Assembly (NCBI GenBank): GCA_024233545.1
Contig: JACKPL010000003.1
Coordinates: forward strand, 1-64,000
Source of the DNA: a bacterium
Lineage (GTDB): Bacteria; Auribacterota; Auribacteria; Auribacterales; Auribacteraceae
Length of the DNA: 64,000 nt
Direction: 5' to 3'
Shown: positions 17,101 to 26,162 of the stretch, piece by piece
Layout: each line of letters opens with the position of its first letter
Numbering within the stretch: position 1 is the first letter of the stretch
Made by a program: the position numbers and the translations under genes
The notes under the pieces: generated by a model
What the model was told of the DNA's origin: nothing
What the model saw: the letters and a program-made list of their open reading frames with translations, nothing else
The model's database searches: none

Positions 17101-18099
17101 TCAGTCTTCCCAATCAAGGTTAGCGGAAGTTTGGTATTCGGTGACGCGCGTTTCAAAGAAATTCTTTTCTTTGTTGAGGTCGGTTGCTTCAGATAACCAT
17201 GGAAACGGATTTTCCGTTTCGTATATTTTGGGAAGGTGTATGCTCATTAAACGCCGGTCGGCGATATACTCGACATATTTTGCAAATTGTTCTGCGTTGA
17301 TGCCGAGGAGCCCGTCAGGGCACGCATCGTAGGCATATTTCTTTTCATATTCAACCGATGTTTTGATCAGTCCGGTAATCTCATTTTGAAAGTCTGTCGT
17401 CCAGATACCGGGATTTTCCGCTTTGATGGTGTTTATAAGGTCGCGCCCGAATGCAAGATGCACGCTCTCGTCACGCATGATGAATTCGAATTGTTCTCCA
17501 ACGCCGACCATTTTTCCTTGACGTTTGAGCGCCAGCATCATAGCAAATCCGGCATAAAAGAAAATGCCTTCCATGATGATGTAATAACCGATCAAATCAT
17601 GGACAAACCGCTGTATGTTTTTTGTTCCTTCGGTGTTAAACAGCGGGTCAAGAATCGATTCGGTTAGATTGACTACGAAATCGTCTTTGTCTTTAATGGA
17701 AGGAATGGTTTTGTACATGTTGTATACTTCTTCGGGATCGAGCCCCAATGTGTCACAGCAGTAGATGAAAGTATCGGTGTGAATCGCTTCCTCAAAAGCT
17801 TGGCGCAGTAAATACTGCCGCGCTTCAGGGTTTGTGACATGGCGGTATACGGTCAAGACGATGTTGTTTGCGGTCAGCGATTCGGCGGTTGAGAAGAATC
17901 CCATGTTCCATAGAATCAAACGGCGCTCTTTTTCAGTAAGGGCTGTTTGCGATTTCCATTGTTCCACATCTTTCTGCATGGCGATTTCTTCGGGCACCCA
18001 GTTGTTGGCGACACCGGTTTTGTAATGTTCGCGCGCCCATAAGTAGTTCATGGGAAGAATCTTATTCGGATCGGTTTTTGAGCAGTTGATAATAGGCAT
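17101..18099 (-). CDS. nrdB: ribonucleotide reductase class I small subunit, Glu/Phe (class Ic-like) type
   Basis: 332 residues. The di-metal ligands can be placed as Glu73, Glu104, His107, Glu177, Glu211 and His214. Glu73 is 31 residues before Glu104, the spacing of Asp84-Glu115 in E. coli NrdB, but the residue is Glu. The position of the radical tyrosine (four after His107) is Phe111. Glu first ligand plus Phe is the pattern of the Chlamydia class Ic (Mn/Fe) enzyme, and class Id enzymes share parts of it. The subunit supplies the oxidant for NrdA, encoded 84 bases upstream. An AGGAGG site lies about nine bases before the ATG at 18099. Confidence 0.9.
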   Translation of the reverse strand: MPIINCSKTDPNKILPMNYLWAREHYKTGVANNWVPEEIAMQKDVEQWKSQTALTEKERRLILWNMGFFSTAESLTANNIVLTVYRHVTNPEARQYLLRQAFEEAIHTDTFIYCCDTLGLDPEEVYNMYKTIPSIKDKDDFVVNLTESILDPLFNTEGTKNIQRFVHDLIGYYIIMEGIFFYAGFAMMLALKRQGKMVGVGEQFEFIMRDESVHLAFGRDLINTIKAENPGIWTTDFQNEITGLIKTSVEYEKKYAYDACPDGLLGINAEQFAKYVEYIADRRLMSIHLPKIYETENPFPWLSEATDLNKEKNFFETRVTEYQTSANLDWED

Positions 18100-18183
18100 T
18101 TGAGGTTTCCTCCTGTATTCCGTTTTATTCTCAATGTACCGTGTTGTGTTATACGGTATTTTCCGCCTGCATGCAATATTTTA

Positions 18184-21054
18184 TTACTGGCATGATTCGC
18201 AGTCGGGGTCGCCTATAAGGCACAGTTTCGGTTCGCGTGTCTCCTCTTCCGCAGACGGTTCGTCCAGTGCCGAATTGTCTTTAATGGTTACTTGTATCGG
18301 GTCGGCGCTGATGTTAATGAATTGTTCGGCATGCGGTGTGCCGGAATGTTTCTGCGCGGTTTCATACGACCGTTTTTGGTTGAAGCCGAATTTTGCCGAA
18401 TCTAAGGTGGATTTCTCAATCTGGCTTGCACCGAGAGAACGGAGGTAATAGGTTGTTTTCACACCCGTTTCCCATGCGGCGATATAAATATCATTGAGCT
18501 GTTTGCCGGATGTTCCCCGCATAAAAATGTTGAGCGATTGGCTTTGGTCGATCCACTTTGCACGTACGGCGGCATGTTTGACCAGCCATACGGGATCAAT
18601 CTCGAACGCCTCTTTGTAAATTTTCTTCAATTGAGAAGGAACCATGGGAATTTTTTCAATGCTTCCGTCATAATATTTGATCTGATGAAGCATTTCTTCA
18701 TTCCACAGGTTGCGCTTTTTCAGTTCGTTGACGAGATATTCGTTAATGATTGTAAATTCGCCGCTGACATTTGCTTTGACGTAGATATTCTTGTAAATCG
18801 GTTCAATAGACGGGTAACAGCCGGCAATATTCGAAATGGTTGCGGTCGGCGCGATTGCCATGGTATTGGAATTGCGCATGCCGAATGCCTGAATATGTTC
18901 GCGTACCGGTTCCCAGTCCATGTATGATTCGCGGGTTACTTGAATTTCCATGCCGCGTTCCTGTTCAAGTATTTCAACGGTATCATGGGGGAGAATGCCT
19001 CTGTCCCACTTTGAACCTAAAAACGATTCATACGATCCGCGTTCTTTTGCGAGTTCGGATGATGCGAGAATTGCGTGGTATGAGATAAATTCCATGACTT
19101 TGTTGTTAAATACGGTCGTGGCGGGTGAATCGAACGGCAGGTTTAACATGAACAACGCATCCTGCAATCCCATTATGCCTAATCCCACCGGACGGTGGCG
19201 CATGTTGGCTGTGCAGGCTTCCGGTGTAGGATAAAAGTTTATGTCGATTACGTTGTCAAGCATGCGTATGGCGGTTTTTGTTGTTTTCGCAAGCAGTTCG
19301 CGTTCGAAATCTGTCCCTTTAATATGGTTTTTTATGTTTATTGAACCGAGGTTGCAGACTGCGGTTTCTTCTACGGATGTGTTAAGGGTAATTTCGGTAC
19401 AAAGGTTGGAACTGTGCACCACGCCGCAATGATCTTGAGGCGACCTGACATTGCAGGGGTCTTTGAACGTAATCCACGGATGTCCGGTTTCGAAAAGCAT
19501 GCTCAGCATTTTACGCCAGAGTTTTTTTGCCGATACAACTTTGTGGCGGTGGAGTTTGCCGTTGCGTGCTTTTTCTTCGTATTCTTCATATTTCTTTTCG
19601 AATTTTCTTCCGTACAAATCATGCAGTTCCGGCGTTTCATCGGGTGAGAAAAGCGTCCATTGTTCATCGGCGAGAACACGTTTCATGAACAGGTCGGGAA
19701 TCCAGTTTGCGGTATTGAGGTCGTGGGTGCGCCGCCGTTCGTCGCCGGTATTTTTACGAAGCATGAGGAATTCTTCGATATCCAAATGCCATGTTTCAAG
19801 ATAGCCGCACGTACCGCCGCGCCGTTTGCCGGTTTTGCTGATTACGGTGGTATCATTGGCTATTTTGAGGAACGGCACAATTCCTTGGCTGAATGCCTGA
19901 GTCCCTTTAATCAGCGCTCCGGTAGCACGGATGTATGACCAGTCGTTGCCGATGCCGCCCGACCATTTAGCCAATTGCGCGTTGTCGCCGAGGCACTTGA
20001 ATATCACTGACAAGTCGTCGCCGATGGTCGTTAGGTAGCATGAACTCAATTGCGGGCGCACGGAACCGGAAAAAAAGAGCGTAGGAGTGGAGGGTATGTA
20101 CCGTAGAGTCGACATAACATCGTAGAATTCAAGCGTACGGTCGGTTGGTTCGTCTTCATTGATAGCCAGTCCCATTGCGACGCGCATCCAGAATGCTTGC
20201 GGTGTTTCAATCCGCTGGTCTTGATGCGACATGAAATAGCGGTCGTACAGCGTGCGTATGCCGAGATAGGTAAAAATTTCGTCGCGTTCAAGCACTAATT
20301 GTTGAGAAAGGTATTCGAGGTCGAAATTCAGCAGGCGTTTGTCAAGCAACCCGCATTCGACACCGGTTTTGATACCGTTTATAAATGATTTCCGGTATAG
20401 AGTTCGCAGGTCTTCATTTTTTATCGAATATCCGATGACTTCACGATAGAGTTTCTGCATGAGAAGCCGGGCGGATATGATATCGTAGACCGGGTCTTTT
20501 TCGATAAATGTTGTTGCGGCAAGCACCAGCGCATTCTCTATTTCGGCGGTTGTTACGCCGTCGTAGAGGTTTTTTACGACTTCGCGCGCGAGTTTTTGGA
20601 GAGCGTTTTCATCCAGCGGCGTATCGATTCCGCTGGATATGCGCACGAGTGTTTGCTGAATCTTTTTTATATTGAACAGCACATTGCGGGAATCGCGTTT
20701 CTTGACGGTCAGTTTGCCGAGAATCGAACGGGAAATGGTTTCTTCTTTCTCCTGTTCGCGCAATTTCTGGCGGTTGGCGCGATAGAGGATGTATGCCTTT
20801 GCAATCTCGTACAACCCGTTCATAACCAGATGTTTTTCAACGATATCCTGAATGTTTTCGACATTGGGGAAAAAATCGATGAACCGCTGTTCAACTTCAT
20901 TTGTGATATCGTCGACAATCTTGTCGATAAGGTTGGGCCCAATCTGTTGTCCGGTTGCCTGAACTGCTTTTAGAATAGCGTTTTTAATGCGTATAACATC
21001 AAATTCTACCAATTCGCCTGTCCGTTTTGTCACCATCAGTTTTGTCTCGAGCAT
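18184..21054 (-). CDS. nrdA: ribonucleotide reductase class I large (catalytic) subunit with two ATP-cones
   Basis: 956 residues. Two successive ATP-cone regulatory domains occupy about residues 5-100 and 115-205. The catalytic barrel carries SCYLTT (first redox Cys), NLCTE (radical Cys with its Asn and Glu) and AVCNLGSIN (second redox Cys). The C-terminal tail ends in CESCQ, with C952 and C955 as the pair that passes electrons from thioredoxin or glutaredoxin. It reduces ribonucleoside diphosphates to deoxy forms. It is first in the nrdA-nrdB operon. The upstream region holds NrdR-box-like sites. The start at 21054 is preceded only by a G-rich stretch, so the next in-frame ATG is possible. 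Confidence 0.92.
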   Translation of the reverse strand: MLETKLMVTKRTGELVEFDVIRIKNAILKAVQATGQQIGPNLIDKIVDDITNEVEQRFIDFFPNVENIQDIVEKHLVMNGLYEIAKAYILYRANRQKLREQEKEETISRSILGKLTVKKRDSRNVLFNIKKIQQTLVRISSGIDTPLDENALQKLAREVVKNLYDGVTTAEIENALVLAATTFIEKDPVYDIISARLLMQKLYREVIGYSIKNEDLRTLYRKSFINGIKTGVECGLLDKRLLNFDLEYLSQQLVLERDEIFTYLGIRTLYDRYFMSHQDQRIETPQAFWMRVAMGLAINEDEPTDRTLEFYDVMSTLRYIPSTPTLFFSGSVRPQLSSCYLTTIGDDLSVIFKCLGDNAQLAKWSGGIGNDWSYIRATGALIKGTQAFSQGIVPFLKIANDTTVISKTGKRRGGTCGYLETWHLDIEEFLMLRKNTGDERRRTHDLNTANWIPDLFMKRVLADEQWTLFSPDETPELHDLYGRKFEKKYEEYEEKARNGKLHRHKVVSAKKLWRKMLSMLFETGHPWITFKDPCNVRSPQDHCGVVHSSNLCTEITLNTSVEETAVCNLGSINIKNHIKGTDFERELLAKTTKTAIRMLDNVIDINFYPTPEACTANMRHRPVGLGIMGLQDALFMLNLPFDSPATTVFNNKVMEFISYHAILASSELAKERGSYESFLGSKWDRGILPHDTVEILEQERGMEIQVTRESYMDWEPVREHIQAFGMRNSNTMAIAPTATISNIAGCYPSIEPIYKNIYVKANVSGEFTIINEYLVNELKKRNLWNEEMLHQIKYYDGSIEKIPMVPSQLKKIYKEAFEIDPVWLVKHAAVRAKWIDQSQSLNIFMRGTSGKQLNDIYIAAWETGVKTTYYLRSLGASQIEKSTLDSAKFGFNQKRSYETAQKHSGTPHAEQFINISADPIQVTIKDNSALDEPSAEEETREPKLCLIGDPDCESCQ

Positions 21055-21276
21055 AAATGCGTTCCCCCCATTTTTTGGTTGACACCAGCTTCCACTGTTT
21101 TTATGAGTTATGTAGATTGTATAGAAGTAACTTTTGCATTTTTTTACGGAGCCGCTCTGTTTTCTCTATGAGTTTTCTGCAAGATGGGTGCAGTAACGTG
21201 AGCCGCGCTATAAATCTGTAAAGTATTTTTTCGAACTAAAACGAATTGGAATATATGCCCGATGACTGCGTACAAG

Positions 21277-21335
21277 ATACTATATATTGTGTAAATTTAG
21301 TGCTTTGTTGTTCTTTATAGTACTACATATTGCGG
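21277..21335 (-). promoter_or_regulatory. NrdR-box-like pair upstream of nrdA
   Basis: ATACTATATATTGTGT (21277-21292) agrees with the NrdR consensus ACACWATATATWGTGT at all but one position. A weaker copy, GTACTACATATTGCGG, lies at 21320-21335, 43 bases away or about four helical turns. NrdR represses ribonucleotide reductase genes in many bacteria. On the minus strand the strong box overlaps a TATAGT -10-like hexamer, which would fit repression of nrdA. Confidence 0.6.
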
Positions 21336-21513
21336 TTTTTATAAAAGGAAAAAATAAGGCTGGCCGTTTTTTTTTATAATAAGAGGAGGCTTTTGAATAG
21401 AATTTCAGAGCGAGGCATAAAAAAATGATTGGCATTGACTATTTTTCGGTGATCCGTACAATTGATATTTTATGAACCGCTGATGATGAAGAAACGCCGG
21501 CGGCTTCGGCTCG

Positions 21514-21568
21514 CTAACAAAAATCTAATGCGAACCTAATATTTTTTTAGAAGCAATTTAATATTTTG
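21514..21568 (+). promoter_or_regulatory. Pho box array upstream of phoB (five 11-bp repeats)
   Basis: Contiguous 11-mers: CTAACAAAAAT (21514), CTAATGCGAAC (21525), CTAATATTTTT (21536), TTAGAAGCAAT (21547) and TTAATATTTTG (21558). The 11-bp period and conserved YTAAY start match the tandem half-site architecture of PhoB operators. A CCATTATGA segment follows and resembles the CCATTATAA after the pstS array, so it may hold the -10. Autoregulation of phoBR by PhoB is the likely meaning. Confidence 0.7.
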
Positions 21569-21614
21569 CCATTATGACAAACGTAATAAACCGCGAACAT
21601 TCTCGGAGGAACGC

Positions 21615-22307
21615 ATGGCAAAAGAACATATTTTTATTGTCGATGACGAAGAAGACATACTGCGTGTGTTGGAGTACAATTTATCGAAAGAAGGATATAA
21701 GGTAACGAGTTCCGCAAAAGGAGACGGCGTGTTTGATGCGGTTAAATCAATCATGCCCGACCTTATAGTGCTTGACTTGATGCTTCCCGGCGTGAACGGG
21801 CTTGATATTTGCCGTCAGCTGAAAAACGATTCTGCGACCAATCATATTCCGATCATCATGCTGACTGCAAAAGGAGAAGAGTCGGATATTGTTATCGGTT
21901 TGGAACTGGGTGCGGACGATTATATTCCTAAACCTTTCAATATGAAAGTGCTCAAAGCCCGCATACGTGTTGTTCTGCGCCGTAAAAAAGGGGATGCTAT
22001 GGACGAAAACAGCGTCATTGCGCTTCCCGATCTGGTGATTCATCCCGGCAGGCACGAAGTACTTGTGCAAGGAGAACCGGTTCGCCTAACGTTTACCGAG
22101 TTCAAAATACTTCATTCTTTGGCGCGCCGCCCCGGCTGGGTATTTACCCGCTATCAGATAGTCGATGCGGTTCGAGGCGAAGAATATCCTGTTACCGAGC
22201 GTTCTGTTGACGTTCAGATTGTCGGCTTGCGGAAAAAATTAGGGGAATGCGGAAATTATATCGAAACTGTCCGAGGCATCGGCTATCGGTTCAAGGAAAG
22301 CGCATGA
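21615..22307 (+). CDS. phoB: phosphate regulon response regulator PhoB
   Basis: 230 residues of OmpR/PhoB type. The receiver domain (1-120) has the acidic pair in FIVDDEED, phospho-acceptor Asp54 in VLDLMLPG, and the Lys of KPFN. The C-terminal winged-helix DNA-binding domain spans about 130-228 (TFTEFKILHSLA, RSVDVQIVGLRKKLG, IETVRGIGYRFKE). A GGAGG site precedes the ATG. The next gene, a PhoR-like kinase, overlaps its stop codon, and the whole neighbourhood concerns phosphate. Both facts support PhoB rather than a generic OmpR regulator. Confidence 0.88.
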   Translation: MAKEHIFIVDDEEDILRVLEYNLSKEGYKVTSSAKGDGVFDAVKSIMPDLIVLDLMLPGVNGLDICRQLKNDSATNHIPIIMLTAKGEESDIVIGLELGADDYIPKPFNMKVLKARIRVVLRRKKGDAMDENSVIALPDLVIHPGRHEVLVQGEPVRLTFTEFKILHSLARRPGWVFTRYQIVDAVRGEEYPVTERSVDVQIVGLRKKLGECGNYIETVRGIGYRFKESA

Positions 22308-24082
22308 TTAAAAAACGTTTATTATGGCAATTGTTTCCGTTGTATTTAATCATTGTGGTGGTTTCAATGGTTGTTATGCTCGGTTATTACAGCGGGTCTT
22401 TGCGTGAAATGTATCTCGGGACTGTAGCGCAAGGGCTCGAGGCGCGCGCTAATCTTTTGATTCCCGAAGTAACCGCTTTTCTCGATTCCCCTGAACGAAT
22501 TGCAGAACTCTCTAAAATACTCAAAGAAATGGGCATAAAATCGCGAACTAGAATTACGGTTATTCTGCCCAATGGGGAAGTTGCCGCCGATTCTGATCAG
22601 GACCCGGCAAAAATGGAAAACCATGCCGCGCGCCCGGAAGTTATTACGGCTTTATCGGGAAATACCGGTATTATTACACGGTACAGCAATACGCTTGATG
22701 TGCGCATGATGTATGGCGCTGTGCCGCTTTTAGTTGAAGGAAAAACACGAGCGGTAATACGCACGGCTGTTCCGATAAGTTCTTTCGATGCAATACTTGA
22801 CGCTTTTTTCAACCGTATGGTAATTGGTGCGTGCATGATTGCACTGGCTGTTTCGCTGATAAGCTGGTGGCTGTTGCGCAGGTTTCTTCTTCCGCTTGAA
22901 GATATACGCAATGGCGTTCAGCGGTTTGCCAACGGCGACTTGACCAGCCGGATATACGTACACGGTTCCAAGGAAATAGTTTATCTTGCCCGACTAATGA
23001 ATAAAATGGCGATGCAGCTTAATGAACGAATCGACACCGTTGTACGCCAGCGAAACGAACTTGATGCCGTTTTTTCCAGCATGACCGATGGGGTTATTGC
23101 GGTTGACAGCTCGGAAAGGATAATCAGCATTAACCGTGCCGCCGTTCGCCTGCTCGAACTTGAACCCGATGCTGTTCGCGGGAAACTTATCCATGAGGCG
23201 ATCCGCAACGCCGACCTGCAAAATTTCGTTCGGCGGGTGTTTAACTCGGCCGCGGGGATCGATTACGAATTCCGCATCTATAAAAACCGGCAGGAACAGT
23301 TTTTTAAAATTTATGGTGCAATATTGAAAGATTCGCAAGGACAATTTATCGGCGCCGTAGTAATCATAACCGATATAACACAAAGCAGAAAACTCGAGAT
23401 TGTCCGGCGCGATTTTGTCGCAAATGTGTCGCATGAACTGCGCACGCCTATTGCCGCTATCAAAGGAGCGTCCGAACTGCTCATCAGCGGCGATATTGAC
23501 AACGATAAAGATAAGGCAGAGTTCTTATCCATTATTGATGTCCAAACAGAACGGCTGTCGCTCATTATTGATGATTTGCTTGCGTTATCGAGAATCGAAC
23601 AGGAAGAAAATAAAGAAGAAAAAGACCTTTCGGTAATGCCGATTAAAGATGTTATCGCTTCCGCCATTCATGATTGCGAAGTGTTCGCCACGGAAAAAAA
23701 AATATTGATTAAATTTACCTGTGATGATAATCTTACCGCAAAGATTCAGCCTCGCTTGCTTGAACAGGCGGTAGTGAATCTTATCGAGAACGCTATAAAA
23801 TACAGCGATGCAGGAAGTCATGTGGCAGTTGCCGCCTCAGAACAAGGCAAAGAGGTAATTGTCAGCGTCAAAGACAACGGTTGCGGAATTCCTCATGAAC
23901 ATCTATCACGAATATTTGAACGGTTTTATCGTGTAGATAAATCACGAAGCAGAAAAAACGGCGGTACTGGATTAGGGCTTGCTATAGTTAAACACATAGC
24001 GCATCTCCACGGAGGGCGCGTTGACGTAGAGAGCAAACCGAATTCAGGAAGTACCTTTTACGTTACATTGCAGAAAAGTTAA
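22304..24082 (+). CDS. phoR: phosphate regulon sensor histidine kinase PhoR
   Basis: 592 residues from the ATG at 22304, which overlaps the phoB stop by four bases (ATGA) and has AGGAAAG upstream. A first membrane helix lies near residues 8-28, followed by a periplasmic loop, a second helix near 180-200, HAMP, PAS, HisKA with phospho-acceptor His377 (VSHELRTPIAA), and HATPase_c (NLIENAIKYS, DNGCGIP, GTGLGLAIVKH). This is the layout of Gram-positive-like and PVC PhoR proteins with an extracytoplasmic loop, unlike the loopless E. coli form. It should phosphorylate PhoB under phosphate limitation. Confidence 0.85.
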   Translation: MIKKRLLWQLFPLYLIIVVVSMVVMLGYYSGSLREMYLGTVAQGLEARANLLIPEVTAFLDSPERIAELSKILKEMGIKSRTRITVILPNGEVAADSDQDPAKMENHAARPEVITALSGNTGIITRYSNTLDVRMMYGAVPLLVEGKTRAVIRTAVPISSFDAILDAFFNRMVIGACMIALAVSLISWWLLRRFLLPLEDIRNGVQRFANGDLTSRIYVHGSKEIVYLARLMNKMAMQLNERIDTVVRQRNELDAVFSSMTDGVIAVDSSERIISINRAAVRLLELEPDAVRGKLIHEAIRNADLQNFVRRVFNSAAGIDYEFRIYKNRQEQFFKIYGAILKDSQGQFIGAVVIITDITQSRKLEIVRRDFVANVSHELRTPIAAIKGASELLISGDIDNDKDKAEFLSIIDVQTERLSLIIDDLLALSRIEQEENKEEKDLSVMPIKDVIASAIHDCEVFATEKKILIKFTCDDNLTAKIQPRLLEQAVVNLIENAIKYSDAGSHVAVAASEQGKEVIVSVKDNGCGIPHEHLSRIFERFYRVDKSRSRKNGGTGLGLAIVKHIAHLHGGRVDVESKPNSGSTFYVTLQKS

Positions 24083-24298
24083 ATCGGTCAGGCAGAATAT
24101 CCTACTCGTTTCCCATGTTATGGCAGATGTGCTGGCACAAACAGGCGTATTCTATTACACGTTAAAATAATCTCAAGTAAATTTAGTGATCAACATTTTT
24201 ATTTTGAAATGTGCTAAAAGGAGGTGGTAGCCCAACCTAAACCTATACTGTATTTAAGTAAAGAAAAGAACAACTCAACATAACTGAGGGGGAAGGTT

Positions 24299-25648
24299 AT
24301 GGTCAAAAAAACACTTTTAGCAGTAATTTGTATTGTATTGTGTGCTTCGAAAGTGATGGCGGGCGGATATCCGGGCAATGTTATGCCCAATGAAATTCAA
24401 GACGATTCAAAATTGCAAGAACTCGAAAAAATGCTTAAAGACCAAGCCAAAACAATCGAGTCTTTGCAAAATCAGGTAAAGAATCTGCAAGATGAAAAAG
24501 ATTCGCATCTTCATCAATTGCCTCCTACTGCATCAGCCGCGGCGGCGGGCGAAGAAACATGGGCTGACCGCATTAAATGGTTCGGCGATTTCAGACTGCG
24601 CCATCAGATTATCGATGATGATGGAGCCGCAGGCAATACGGTTCGCAACAGAACCCGCATGCGCGTCCGTCCCGGTTTAACAGCAAAAGTAAACGATGAC
24701 ATCGATTTTATTTTTCGCTTAACGACCGGCGAACCGGCGAATTCCGGCAACCAGACATTCGATGATTATTTCGACAGCAAAGATATCTTTATCGACCTTG
24801 CCTATGTGCATTACCATCCCGAAGAAATTCTCGGCAATAAAGTCGAAAACGATATCATCAAAGAGCTCCACTTTTTCGGCGGAAAAATGAAGAACCCGTT
24901 TTACCGCGTAGGCGATAACGAAATCGTTTTTGATAAAGATGTTACCCCCGAAGGCGGTGCGGTTAAAGTTCAGTTCCAATGTCCCACTGATACACTCTGT
25001 ATGTGGTTATCAGCAGGTGGGTTTGTTGTCGAAGAAGATGAAGATGATGCAGACGCCAGCCTCTGGGGTGTTCAAGGCGGATTCAAAAGCGATCTTGGCA
25101 AACATGAAAACCTCGGCGAAATGAAATTAGTCACTGGTATCAGCTATTACAACTACGGTTCCATCAAAGGGCGTGCATTGCCGAGCGGCGGTGCGTGGGG
25201 CAATACGACCAAACGCGCAGTTCCGGGCGGAGTAGTGGAAGAAGATGTATTTGCATCCGATTTCGATATACTCGAAGTATTCGGCGAGTTGGAAATAAAT
25301 CCGCTTGATGTGCCTGTTTTGATTTATACGATGTATGTTGTCAATGCCGCTACCGATGAAGACCATCAAGCATGGGGCGCCGGCGCTACAATCGGAAAAA
25401 CCAAAAAAGTTGGCGATTGGGAAACCGGCTACTTCTATCGCCGCGTTGAAGCGGATTCTGTGTTGGGTGTTTTTACCGATTCGGATTTCGTCGGCGGCGG
25501 GTCTGATGGCCACGGGCATCGTGTTCATGTCGGTTATAAACTCGCAGAAAACGTCAAAACAAAAGCGACATTCTTTTTAGCCAGAAAAATTATTGAAGAT
25601 TCCGATGATTTCTGGAATATGTTGTTTGACGTCGAATTTTATTGGTAA
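24299..25648 (+). CDS. putative outer-membrane porin (first of a tandem pair)
   Basis: 449 residues. A signal peptide (1-21, ending VMAGG) is followed by a coiled coil at about 35-68 (LQELEKMLKDQAKTIESL). A beta-barrel region then starts with WADRIKWFGDFRLRHQ, rich in alternating aromatic strands and acidic loops. It ends in an aromatic residue (FYW), typical of barrel insertion signals. It resembles the putative porin family (Porin_5). It is clearly homologous to the protein encoded at 26163 (shared WFGDFR, FGGKMKNPFYR, SLWGVQGG, SVLGVFTDSDF). Its position between phoR and phoU suggests phosphate or phosphate-ester uptake. A G-rich site precedes the ATG. Confidence 0.75.
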   Translation: MVKKTLLAVICIVLCASKVMAGGYPGNVMPNEIQDDSKLQELEKMLKDQAKTIESLQNQVKNLQDEKDSHLHQLPPTASAAAAGEETWADRIKWFGDFRLRHQIIDDDGAAGNTVRNRTRMRVRPGLTAKVNDDIDFIFRLTTGEPANSGNQTFDDYFDSKDIFIDLAYVHYHPEEILGNKVENDIIKELHFFGGKMKNPFYRVGDNEIVFDKDVTPEGGAVKVQFQCPTDTLCMWLSAGGFVVEEDEDDADASLWGVQGGFKSDLGKHENLGEMKLVTGISYYNYGSIKGRALPSGGAWGNTTKRAVPGGVVEEDVFASDFDILEVFGELEINPLDVPVLIYTMYVVNAATDEDHQAWGAGATIGKTKKVGDWETGYFYRRVEADSVLGVFTDSDFVGGGSDGHGHRVHVGYKLAENVKTKATFFLARKIIEDSDDFWNMLFDVEFYW

Positions 25649-25677
25649 ACCGAACAGTTAAAACTTAATAGTCTTGC

Positions 25678-25713
25678 AAAAACCCCCGGCATATCGCTAT
25701 GCCGGGGGTTTTT
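25678..25713 (+). terminator. strong Rho-independent terminator of porin 1
   Basis: CCCCCGGCAT (25683-25692) and ATGCCGGGGG (25699-25708) form a perfect stem with a 6-base loop. It is preceded by five A residues and followed by five T residues. Confidence 0.92.
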
Positions 25714-25881
25714 GTGTTTTTTCTTCCGGATTCCTCACGTATTTTAGCCGATACTGCACTGAAAATTCTTTGTGAATAAATACACCATGACCGCTATTGC
25801 ATGAGAAATTTTTCATTCCAACATAATCTTCGATAAGAACTATTCAAAAAGGGTATCCAGCCCGCAGAAATTCACGAAATC

Positions 25882-25914
25882 CTAACGAGTGGATAATAAA
25901 AGCGTAATTATTCT
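25882..25914 (+). promoter_or_regulatory. weak Pho box upstream of porin 2
   Basis: Three contiguous 11-mers with TAAY at positions 2-5: CTAACGAGTGG (25882), ATAATAAAAGC (25893) and GTAATTATTCT (25904). The phase matches the phoB and pstS arrays, but only the first unit is a full match. Confidence 0.4.
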
Positions 25915-26162
25915 TCCGTAATGTTTAGGCAGTAAATAAACCTAACTCCCCCTCAGGTTTATACAAGGCAATTCTGTTACAAAGCTATGAACCATAACAA
26001 AAAAATGATTATGAGATCAGAAAGGAGCAGTATATCGGAGAAAATAAACATTACGAAATGATTTCATGCTGGCTAATATACCGCTACAGAGATTGAGTTA
26101 AAAGAATGCATATGGAATAGAAAAACTAATAAAAACCTATTTTTAATAGGGGGGTAATAGTA

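Larger units (their letters stand above)
21055..21614. other. 560-bp divergent intergenic region, nrdA and phoB
   Basis: The region separates the minus-strand nrdAB operon from the plus-strand phoBR operon. It holds NrdR-box-like sites at 21277-21335 and a tandem Pho-box array at 21514-21568, annotated separately. I see no coding frame or RNA gene in the remainder. Confidence 0.7.
25649..26162. other. 514-bp intergenic region between the porin genes
   Basis: The region holds the porin 1 terminator, a Pho-box-like repeat array at 25882-25914 and an AT-rich leader to porin 2. No coding frame is convincing. A GGGGGG-type ribosome-binding stretch precedes the porin 2 ATG. Confidence 0.6.

Noticed and set aside
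24130..24200. Possible Pho box or sigma-54 promoter before porin 1
   Set aside because: TAAT and TAAA units fall 10 rather than 11 bases apart, and the TGGCAC element lacks a TTGC at the correct distance.
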